From JAEZAA01 sp964514485 (GTDB taxonomy: Bacteria > Pseudomonadota > Gammaproteobacteria > Pseudomonadales > Oleiphilaceae): 5,995 nucleotides of DNA. Positions 1 to 5,257 of this stretch are shown in pieces. The notes beneath the pieces were generated by a model. That model was not told the origin of the DNA. It made no database searches and worked only from the letters and a program-made list of their open reading frames with translations. The stretch lies in assembly GCA_964514485.1 (NCBI GenBank), contig CAZEWG010000094.1, forward strand, positions 1-5,995, in the 5' to 3' direction. The first letter of the stretch is position 1. Each line of letters begins with the position of its first letter. Made by a program: the position numbers and the translations under genes.

Positions 1-249
1 CTTCGTGGCGGTCTTGGCGGTGGACTTGCCCTCCGCCTTGGCGGTCGTCTTGGCAGCCTTCTTGGCGGCCGGCTTCTTGGCGGTGGACTTGGACGCGGCC
101 TTCCCGGCAGACTTGGCAGACGTCTTGGTCTTGGAGTCGTTGCTGGACTTGGCGGCCGTGCCCTTCGCCGGCTCTGCCTTCGACTTACTGGCAGCCGCCT
201 TCTTGGCGGGCGCCTTCTTGCTCTCTTCGATCTTCTTGGTATCGGCCAC
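1..249 (-). CDS. Lysine/alanine-rich histone H1-like basic protein, N-terminal part (3' end outside window)
   Basis: Reading the minus strand from a GTG at 249-247 gives 83 codons without a stop to the left edge, so the gene is partial. The start is fixed by a strong AGGAGGT ribosome site five bases upstream. The product begins MADTKKIEESKKAPAKKAAA and continues as low-complexity AK, AKK, PAKK and SK units: 24 of 83 residues are Lys, the rest mostly Ala, Ser and Thr, with few acidic and no aromatic residues. All 24 lysines use AAG. Such tails are disordered and bind DNA or RNA through charge. Known settings are histone H1-like bacterial nucleoid proteins, HU proteins with an N-terminal basic extension (described in Deinococcus), and basic N-terminal extensions of primary sigma factors, Rho or IF-2. 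The folded domain that would decide lies outside the window. A nucleoid or DNA-binding protein is my preferred reading, by inference. The opposite strand is also open across this region, but only as a shadow of the AAG/GCC repeats. Confidence 0.85.
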   Translation of the reverse strand, partial: MADTKKIEESKKAPAKKAAASKSKAEPAKGTAAKSSNDSKTKTSAKSAGKAASKSTAKKPAAKKAAKTTAKAEGKSTAKTATK

Positions 250-253
250 GCTT

Positions 254-260
254 ACCTCCT
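254..260 (-). promoter_or_regulatory. Strong Shine-Dalgarno site of the lysine-rich protein gene
   Basis: Read on the minus strand the bases are AGGAGGT, followed by TAAGC and the GTG start at 249. This near-perfect anti-16S match at ideal spacing fixes the GTG start and the minus-strand direction of the gene. Confidence 0.85.
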
Positions 261-275
261 GAGCTCGCCCCGTAC

Positions 276-292
276 GCTGGAGACTCTCCTGC
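276..292. promoter_or_regulatory. Imperfect 17-bp dyad in the leader of the lysine-rich gene
   Basis: The core GGAGA-C-TCTCC (279-289) is a perfect 5+1+5 inverted repeat. It extends outward by two further pairs (GC/GC) across one T-T mismatch. It ends 27 bases upstream of the GTG start of the lysine-rich gene. It could be a protein-binding operator or, in RNA, a short leader hairpin. No regulator is known and the function is inferred. Confidence 0.3.
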
Positions 293-385
293 TGTCATTG
301 TTTCGTTGGTTGATGCTGCTGGATGTTGGTGAGAAGAGACGGACGGCCCGCCGGTCAGTCGCCTGCCGCCGGTCTCCCACTTCTG

Positions 386-412
386 GATGTTCGCGACATC
401 TGACGTCGGTCA
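386..412. promoter_or_regulatory. Two adjacent dyads, possible operator
   Basis: GATGT-TCGCG-ACATC (386-400) is a perfect 5-bp-arm inverted repeat. It is followed directly by TGAC-GTCG-GTCA (401-412), a second inverted repeat with 4-bp arms. The pair lies ten bases upstream of the candidate plus-strand -35 at 422 and upstream of the minus-strand lysine-rich gene, so it is placed where a regulator could act on either direction. Dyads this short can arise by chance. Confidence 0.3.
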
Positions 413-421
413 CCTACTCGC

Positions 422-451
422 TTGACTAGGGCGCCGGGGTGGCTCTATCAG
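422..451 (+). promoter_or_regulatory. Candidate sigma-70-type promoter, plus strand
   Basis: TTGACT (422-427, five of six matches to TTGACA) and TATCAG (446-451, four of six to TATAAT) are separated by 18 bases. In such GC-rich DNA this is a fairly good match. Transcription would begin near 458, just before a GC hairpin and a Shine-Dalgarno/ATG pair, and would run towards the 3' end of the convergent GGDEF-EAL gene. No experimental support is available from sequence alone. Confidence 0.35.
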
Positions 452-460
452 CGGCGCTCG

Positions 461-479
461 CCGGCCCGTCTCCGGCCGG
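461..479 (+). other. GC-only hairpin overlapping a Shine-Dalgarno site
   Basis: CCGGCC (461-466) and GGCCGG (474-479) form a perfect 6-bp stem with a 7-base loop. The right arm includes the first two bases of GGAGGA (478-483), the ribosome site of the short frame at 488. In a transcript starting near 458 this would be a 5'-terminal stem-loop. An alternative is the 10-bp palindrome TCCGGCCGGA at 471-480 acting in DNA. GC-rich DNA makes such stems common. Confidence 0.35.
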
Positions 480-487
480 AGGACACG

Positions 488-550
488 ATGCGCCCACCCC
501 TGCAGCCTGCGAAAAAGAAGTGTACCACGTGCAAGCGGAGGGGGCAGTAG
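488..550 (+). CDS. Possible 20-residue Cys-x-x-Cys basic peptide
   Basis: ATG at 488 follows GGAGGA (478-483) by four bases and opens 20 codons ending at TAG 548-550. The peptide is basic and ends AKKKCTTCKRRGQ, with a single CxxC pair resembling one half of a zinc knuckle or ribbon. A candidate promoter and a 5' hairpin precede it and a stem-loop follows it. I do not recognise the peptide. It may be a real small protein, a leader peptide, a relic of a longer zinc-ribbon gene, or a chance frame. The last is quite possible at this length. Confidence 0.25.
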   Translation: MRPPLQPAKKKCTTCKRRGQ

Positions 551-566
551 TGCCTGTAGCGGGCGA

Positions 567-585
567 CCACGCACGCGGTGCGCGG
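567..585. terminator. Stem-loop between the convergent ends, possible terminator
   Basis: CCACGCAC (567-574) pairs with GTGCGCGG (578-585) around a GCG loop, with one A-C mismatch. GGG (561-563) and CCC (586-588) could lengthen it with a bulge. It lies 20 bases after the stop of the minus-strand GGDEF-EAL gene and 17 bases after the short plus-strand frame, so it could end transcripts from either side. There is no T-tract on either side, so it is not a textbook intrinsic terminator. Confidence 0.35.
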
Positions 586-604
586 CCCGGCTGATATGAC
601 GCGT

Positions 605-2635
605 TCAGCGCTCCCAGAGTAGCAGGTCGTCGAGGGCGGACGTATCGGCCCCCTCCGAGGGCAGCGGCATCACCGCTGGGCGCTGCTGACCCAGCTTCTC
701 GGGCCGCGCCCGGTGGCCTGGCGCCATGGGCTGCCCCCGGTCCAGGAACTTCTGCACGCTGGGCTGGATCAGGTCGCGGGCTCTGGCGGCCACCTCGCTC
801 CCCTCCATCTCACGGTGCTCGGCGGTGACACGGCGGAGCAGGTCCTCGGCCTGCAACGGCTGTAGCGGCCGCGCGAAGAAATAGCCCTGGGCGCAGTCGA
901 CCTCGAGGCGCCGCAGGTAGTCTCGCTGGTAGGCGGTCTCCACCCCTTCGGCCACGACCTGCTTGTTGAGCTTGTGCGCCATGGCGCAGATGGCCTCGAC
1001 GATGGGCCAGGTACCGTTAACGTCCTCGTCCACCGCGCTGATGACCCCTTCGCGCCCGATGCCCCCCTCGGCGTAGCGCCGCCCCGCCGTGGCGCGTAGT
1101 GCCGAAGCCCCCCCGGTGCTCCGGAGGGAAGTGCCGGCGTGGGGTACGAGGCCTTTGACGAACGACCGGTCGATCTTGAGCGTGTTGATGGGCAGCCGCT
1201 GCAGGTAGGCCAGGGACGAGTAGCCCGTGCCGAAGTCGTCCAGAGCGGTGCGGACACCCAGGCGCTCCAGCCGGAACAGCGTGCGCACGGCCAGGTTGTG
1301 GTCGCGGACGAGCACGCTCTCGGTGACCTCGATCTCGAGCAGGCTGGGATCGATGCCGGAGTCGTTCAGCGCACCGCGCACGGTCTCCACGAAGGTGGCC
1401 TGGTGGAACTGCAGGGTGGAGACGTTGACCGACATGCGGATGGGCATGAGGCCCTGGCGCTGCCACGCCTGCAGCTGCAGCGCGCTCTCGCGGAGCGTCC
1501 AGTGGCCTATGGGGCCGATGAGACCCGCCTCCTCCGCCACGGGGATGAACTCGGAGGGCGACACCATGCCCAGCTCGGGGCTGCGCCAGCGGAGTAGAGC
1601 CTCGAAGCCTATGAGGGAACTGTCGTCCAGCCGAACCTGAGGCTGATAGGCGATCTCGAACTGGTTGTCGGCCAGGGCGCGCCTGAGCATACGCTCGAGT
1701 TCCAGGCGCCGGCTCAGACGCGTACGCACCTCCACCGTGGAGAAGTGGTAGGCGTTCTTGCCACCCTCCTTCACTTGGTACATGGCGGCGTCCGCGCTGT
1801 GGAGCAGCTCCTCAGCGTTGGCCCCGTCCCGCGGGTAGAGGCTGATGCCGATGCTGGCGGACACCTGCAGCTCGCGCTCCTCCACCGCGATGGGTGCGCC
1901 CAACTCCCGCACCAGGCTGCGGGCCACCTGACCTGCGGAATCCTCGTCGGTCACGCCCAGTAGGGCGACCATGAACTCGTCGCCACCCACCCGGCCCACG
2001 ATGTCGTTGGCGCGCACGTTGCTCCTCAGCACGCGGCCGACCTCGCGCAGCAGCTTGTCACCGATGTCGTGCCCGAAGGTGTCGTTGACGAACTTGAAGC
2101 GGTCCAGGTCCACGAATAGCAGGGCAAGGCCCGAGCCGTTCTCCGCCGCCGCATCCAGCTCCTCGCGCAGGCGCTCCTCGAAGGTGGCCCTGGCCAACGT
2201 GCCCGTAAGGGGGTCGATCTGGGCGCGCTGCGAGATGGAGCGCTCGTGTCTGAGGTTCTTGGAAAGGTACTGCAGCCAGCCCACCACGCTACCGACGCCT
2301 GCGTACGTGAGCAGGGCGAAAGCGTGGTTGACGCTGTTGTTCATGTCGCCCACCCACGGCGCCACGCCGATGCCGAAAGCCCGCAACTGCATCAGCACGT
2401 AGCCGATCAGACCACCCAGCAGGCCCGCCCAGGCGCCCCAAGCCCACCCCGTGACCGCTACCGGGAACAGTCCGACCAACGGCGCGAAGGCCCCGACCCA
2501 CTCGTAGAGTTGGGGGTAGCCGGCCAGGAAGCCGAACCAGAGCAGCAGTGGCGTCATCCGCCTTGCCCAAGAAGTCATAGTGTCGTGATGGTAATCCACG
2601 TTCCGTGACAGGACTCTTACGTGGGCGTGTGACAT
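605..2635 (-). CDS. Membrane-anchored GGDEF-EAL cyclic-di-GMP signalling protein with an insertion in the EAL domain
   Basis: This 676-aa protein should make and/or degrade cyclic-di-GMP at the inner face of the cell membrane. Residues 27-124 hold about four hydrophobic segments, followed by a short linker. The GGDEF domain (about 137-298) has metal and substrate residues D176, N184 and D193, an intact GGDEF motif (217-221) and an intact inhibitory I-site RAND (208-211). The EAL domain (about 310-602) has E345-A-L, N404, E436/E439, D466-D467, K487, D489, the AEGVE motif with E563, and QGY (583-585), so every key phosphodiesterase residue I checked is present. Between K487 and E563 there are 76 residues where the family usually has about 36, giving roughly 40 extra residues (about 497-544). 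A tail of about 70 residues, rich in Arg, Pro and Gln, follows. Sequence cannot tell which activity dominates. The ATG used lacks a clear ribosome site; M20, and M27 with AAGG three bases upstream, are alternatives. Confidence 0.93.
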   Translation of the reverse strand: MSHAHVRVLSRNVDYHHDTMTSWARRMTPLLLWFGFLAGYPQLYEWVGAFAPLVGLFPVAVTGWAWGAWAGLLGGLIGYVLMQLRAFGIGVAPWVGDMNNSVNHAFALLTYAGVGSVVGWLQYLSKNLRHERSISQRAQIDPLTGTLARATFEERLREELDAAAENGSGLALLFVDLDRFKFVNDTFGHDIGDKLLREVGRVLRSNVRANDIVGRVGGDEFMVALLGVTDEDSAGQVARSLVRELGAPIAVEERELQVSASIGISLYPRDGANAEELLHSADAAMYQVKEGGKNAYHFSTVEVRTRLSRRLELERMLRRALADNQFEIAYQPQVRLDDSSLIGFEALLRWRSPELGMVSPSEFIPVAEEAGLIGPIGHWTLRESALQLQAWQRQGLMPIRMSVNVSTLQFHQATFVETVRGALNDSGIDPSLLEIEVTESVLVRDHNLAVRTLFRLERLGVRTALDDFGTGYSSLAYLQRLPINTLKIDRSFVKGLVPHAGTSLRSTGGASALRATAGRRYAEGGIGREGVISAVDEDVNGTWPIVEAICAMAHKLNKQVVAEGVETAYQRDYLRRLEVDCAQGYFFARPLQPLQAEDLLRRVTAEHREMEGSEVAARARDLIQPSVQKFLDRGQPMAPGHRARPEKLGQQRPAVMPLPSEGADTSALDDLLLWER

Positions 2636-2783
2636 TAGCTACATCGCGGGTGCCCACCCAGCCGTGGGGTCAGCATCGGCGGCGACCGCGGAGCCGACCC
2701 GGAGACGCGCGTTTCCGTGCAACTCTATAGGCCAAGAGCAACACAGAGGGCATCCTGGGGCGAAGGCCCGAGTTGGAGGCAAC
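2636..2783. promoter_or_regulatory. Divergent intergenic region between the c-di-GMP gene and the transporter operon
   Basis: These 148 bases must hold the start signals of both divergent genes unless one is transcribed from within its neighbour. On the plus strand TATAGG (2726-2731) is a possible -10 with no good -35 at the usual distance. On the minus strand I see no good promoter. GGGTG-CC-CACCC (2648-2659) is a perfect inverted repeat beginning 13 bases from the GGDEF-EAL start. CCCAC (2653-2657) could instead pair with GTGGG (2664-2668), an alternative hairpin. The open frame extending upstream from 2784 to 2664 is not used: it has no ribosome site and would put about 40 polar residues before a clear signal peptide. 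Confidence 0.5.
2775..2779 (+). promoter_or_regulatory. Shine-Dalgarno site of the binding-protein gene
   Basis: GGAGG, then CAAC, then ATG at 2784. This selects the internal ATG over the longer upstream frame, and the protein then begins directly with a basic n-region and a signal peptide. Confidence 0.75.
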
Positions 2784-4286
2784 ATGAACCGTAGGCGCAC
2801 CAACAAGCTCGCACTCTACGCACTCGTATCCCTACTTCCCTTCCTGGGCGCCAGCGCGCTGGCGCAGACGCTGACGCTGGCCATGAGCGCGCAGCCCGAC
2901 ACGCTGGATCCGCAGGTCACCGCTGCCACCGCGGCGTTCCAGGTGAGCAAGTCCATCTACGACACGCTCCTCGAAGTGGACAAGGATGGCAGCCTCGTGC
3001 CCGCCCTGGCTACCTCGTACGAGGTCAGCGAGGACGGCCTCACCTACACGTTCGAGCTGGCGCAGGCCACCTTCCATGACGGCACGGCCTTCGGGCCCGA
3101 AGACGTGGTGGCCTCACTGGAGCGCATCCGCGCCGAGGAGACCGCGTCGCCCAAGGGCAACGAGTTCGCGGCCATCGTCTCGGTCGAGCCGGTGGGCGAG
3201 AACGCCGTCACCCTGACCCTCTCCGAACCGCAGCCCGCGCTACTCGCCAGCCTGGCCTCGGGCTGGGGCGCCATGCTGCCCAGCGAGAAGCTCGCCTCCG
3301 GCCACGACTTCGGCAACCAGCCCGTGGGCACCGGCCCCTTCCGCTTCGTCGGCTGGACGCGGGACAACGCCGTCACGCTGGAGGCCAACCCCGACTACTA
3401 CCAGGGCGCCCCGCAGCTCGAGCGCGTGGTCATCCGCTTCGTAACGGACAGCGCCGTACAACTCCAGGGTCTGCTGACGGGCGAGTTCGACGTCATCGAC
3501 ACCGTGGCGGCCGCCGACAGGCCGTCCGTGGAATCGAACCCCAGCCTGGAGCTTGTGCGTGAGCCATCCGGCCTGGTGCTGGTGGCCGGCCTCAACACCC
3601 GGCGCGACTACCTGTCGGACGCGCGGGTGCGCCGGGCCCTCAACCTGGGCGTGGACACCGCCACCGTCATGGAGGTGGCCTACGCCGGCGGCACGCAGGT
3701 GGGCACCTTCATGGAGGCCGGCAGCCCGTGGTACCCCGACTCCGTGGAGCCCTTCCCCTACGACCCCGAAGCCGCGCGCGCGTTGCTGGAAGAAGCGGGC
3801 GTACCGCAGGGGCTGACGCTGGACATGGTCCTGCCACAGCCGTACGAGGAGCACATCGTGGCCGGTCAGGTGGTGCAGGACTACCTGAAGGATCTGGGCA
3901 TAGACGCGCAGATCCGCATCGTGGAATGGGGCGTGTGGCTCTCTGACACCTACGGCGGCCCGCGCAACTTCGACATCACCGTGGTGGGCCACACCGGCAA
4001 GCTCGATCCTTCCGGCCGTCTCACTGGTCTGGGTGGGCCCAGCAGCAACTACACGGGTCTTGACGATCCTGAGCTGGTCGAGCTCATAGCCACCGCCAAC
4101 GTCACGCCGGACCAGGCGGAGCGCGAGGAACTCTACGAGCAAGCGTTGGTGCGCATCCACGAGCAGGCGCCCTTCATCTTCTTCGGCACGCCCGACCGCG
4201 TTTACGCGCGCCAGGCGTCGGTCGAGGGCTTCTGGATGACGCCGCTGCTCGACAGCTTCGACTTCCGCGAAGCCACCATCGAATGA
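2784..4286 (+). CDS. ABC transporter periplasmic substrate-binding protein, family 5 (oligopeptide/dipeptide/nickel type)
   Basis: This 500-aa protein captures the substrate outside the inner membrane and delivers it to the permeases encoded next. It starts with a Sec signal peptide: basic MNRRRTNK, a hydrophobic stretch to about residue 27, and a probable cleavage at ALA/Q (27/28). There is no lipobox cysteine, so it should be soluble in a periplasm. Family 5 (SBP_bac_5) hallmarks follow: DTLDPQ (39-44), IYDTLLEVDKDGSLVPALA (58-76), TFHDGTAFGPEDVVASLERI (96-115), GTGPFRF (182-188), ANPDYYQGAP (201-210), LLTGEFDVI (230-238), SDARVRRALNLGVD (278-291) and YDPEAARALLEEAG (326-339). The length is normal for the family. 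The family covers peptides, nickel, opines, sugars and other ligands, and the sequence does not show which applies here. It is the first gene of the operon; the first permease starts 29 bases after its stop. Confidence 0.95.
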   Translation: MNRRRTNKLALYALVSLLPFLGASALAQTLTLAMSAQPDTLDPQVTAATAAFQVSKSIYDTLLEVDKDGSLVPALATSYEVSEDGLTYTFELAQATFHDGTAFGPEDVVASLERIRAEETASPKGNEFAAIVSVEPVGENAVTLTLSEPQPALLASLASGWGAMLPSEKLASGHDFGNQPVGTGPFRFVGWTRDNAVTLEANPDYYQGAPQLERVVIRFVTDSAVQLQGLLTGEFDVIDTVAAADRPSVESNPSLELVREPSGLVLVAGLNTRRDYLSDARVRRALNLGVDTATVMEVAYAGGTQVGTFMEAGSPWYPDSVEPFPYDPEAARALLEEAGVPQGLTLDMVLPQPYEEHIVAGQVVQDYLKDLGIDAQIRIVEWGVWLSDTYGGPRNFDITVVGHTGKLDPSGRLTGLGGPSSNYTGLDDPELVELIATANVTPDQAEREELYEQALVRIHEQAPFIFFGTPDRVYARQASVEGFWMTPLLDSFDFREATIE

Positions 4287-4301
4287 CGCCGTAGGCTCGC
4301 A

Positions 4302-4306
4302 GAGGG
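4302..4306 (+). promoter_or_regulatory. Shine-Dalgarno site deciding the TTG start of the first permease
   Basis: GAGGG lies nine bases before the TTG at 4316. No ATG or GTG at a plausible distance gives the conserved N-terminus. The TTG yields MPRYLLTQ followed by the first membrane segment, the usual beginning of DppB/OppB proteins. Confidence 0.55.
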
Positions 4307-4315
4307 ATAAGCCGC

Positions 4316-5257
4316 TTGCCACGCTACTTGCTGACCCAGAGCGTCTCGTTCGTGGTGACCCTTTGGGCCGTCCTCACACTCGTCTTCTTCGCGGTGAGAG
4401 CGCTGCCGGGCGACGCCGCCACCATCATGGGTGGCCTGGACGCCACCGAGCAGCAGGTGGAGTCGTTGCGGGAGCGCGCGGGCCTCACTCGCTCGCTGCC
4501 CGCGCAGTACGGCGCCTACTTCGGCGGCCTGCTGCAGGCGGACCTGGGAACTTCCTTGCGCGAGCGGCGCCCCGTCGTCAACGTCCTGCTCGAGCGCCTG
4601 CCCGTCACGCTCAGCCTGGCGGGCATGGCGTTCGTGCTCTCCCTACTGATAGGGCTGACGGCCGGCATCGTGGCCGGCCTGCGGCCCGGCGGACTGCTGG
4701 ATAGGATCACCTTGCTCTTCACCACCGTGGCGTTGGCCATCCCCGAGTTCTGGTTCGGTTTCCTCCTAATACTGCTCTTCGCCGTGAACCTGGGCTGGTT
4801 CCCCGTGCTGGGCCTGCCCCCCGAGGGGCTCACCCTGGCTTCGAGCTGGAGCCTGATACTGCCGGCGCTGACGCTGGCCATACCGCGCGCTGCCCAGGTA
4901 GCGCGCCTCACACGGGCGCGGGTGCTGGAGGAGCGTGGCTCGGACTACGTACGCACCGCCCGCGGCAAGGGGCTGCTGCCCGCCGCGGTGGGCCGGCACA
5001 TCGCCAGTAACGCTCTGCCGGGTGTGCTGCCCCTCCTGGCGCTGGAACTCGGTGGCCTCCTCACGGGCACCATCGTGGTGGAACAGGTGTTCGGCCTGCC
5101 GGGCCTGGGACTCACCATCCTCGGCAGCATCTCGGCGCGGGACTACCCGGTGGTGCAGGGCGTGACCATCGTCGCCGTCACCGTCTACGTTCTCGTGAAC
5201 TGGCTGGCCGACCTCCTGCAACTGGCCGCCGATCCCCGGCTACGGAGCCCGGCGTGA
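4316..5257 (+). CDS. ABC transporter permease, DppB/OppB family
   Basis: This 313-aa inner-membrane protein is one half of the import channel. It starts at TTG. Membrane segments are visible at about 9-28, 97-121, 129-158, 178-197, 232-256 and 280-303, the six-segment layout of the family. The N-terminal region shows the expected ALPGDAA (29-35), a Leu/Glu-rich periplasmic stretch and LLQADLGTS (72-80), matching the family's 'GDlGxS' signature. The cytoplasmic EAA-type loop that contacts the ATPase is DYVRTARGKGL (210-220) followed by RHIASNALPGVL (227-238). VVEQVFGLPGLG (254-265) and RDYPVVQG (275-282) are also typical. The length is normal. Its stop codon overlaps the start of the next permease (GTGA), which indicates translational coupling. 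The substrate is unknown, as for the binding protein. Confidence 0.95.
   Translation: MPRYLLTQSVSFVVTLWAVLTLVFFAVRALPGDAATIMGGLDATEQQVESLRERAGLTRSLPAQYGAYFGGLLQADLGTSLRERRPVVNVLLERLPVTLSLAGMAFVLSLLIGLTAGIVAGLRPGGLLDRITLLFTTVALAIPEFWFGFLLILLFAVNLGWFPVLGLPPEGLTLASSWSLILPALTLAIPRAAQVARLTRARVLEERGSDYVRTARGKGLLPAAVGRHIASNALPGVLPLLALELGGLLTGTIVVEQVFGLPGLGLTILGSISARDYPVVQGVTIVAVTVYVLVNWLADLLQLAADPRLRSPA

Larger units (their letters stand above)
250..604. other. Intergenic region between the two minus-strand genes
   Basis: These 355 bases separate the 3' end of the GGDEF-EAL gene from the lysine-rich gene. They contain no long coding frame. The left part (about 261-420) must be the leader and promoter region of the lysine-rich gene. 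I found no convincing -35/-10 pair there; the best -10-like hexamer is AACAAT, minus strand, 302-297. It holds dyads at 276-292 and 386-412. The right part (about 422-590) holds a possible plus-strand promoter, a GC hairpin, a ribosome-site-plus-ATG pair with a 20-codon frame, and a second hairpin near the end of the GGDEF-EAL gene. Each is listed separately. Confidence 0.8.

Noticed and set aside
5..262. Plus-strand open frame of 85 codons rich in Leu/Ala/Val
   Set aside because: It is the antisense image of the AAG/GCC-rich lysine gene, which has the strong ribosome site on the other strand.
347..374. Direct repeat GCCGGTC (350-356 and 368-374), considered as a regulator site or repeat element
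   Set aside because: Only seven bases, made of common GC-rich words; no third copy and no link to a promoter seen.
1065..1095. Similar words GGCGTAGCGCC and GGCGCGTAGTGCC inside the EAL insertion, considered as a mobile-element remnant
   Set aside because: Short, imperfect, without terminal inverted repeats at the insertion edges; not enough to call an element.
769..1466. Alternative minus-strand frames overlapping the EAL domain, considered as a possible frameshift explaining the extra residues
   Set aside because: Neither alternative frame contains EAL-like sequence across the inserted part; the main frame is open and conserved on both sides.
1139..2608. Several plus-strand open frames opposite the GGDEF-EAL gene
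   Set aside because: Shadows of a confidently identified minus-strand gene; no domain, no good ribosome sites.
2664..2783. Extended N-terminus of the binding protein beginning at 2664
   Set aside because: It would place 40 polar residues before a signal peptide and lacks a ribosome site; GGAGG before the ATG at 2784 marks the better start.
3240..4322. Long minus-strand open frame (360 codons) opposite the binding protein
   Set aside because: It has no recognisable domain, is rich in Val-Gly-His-Arg as expected for antisense of GC-rich coding DNA, and covers a clearly conserved plus-strand gene.
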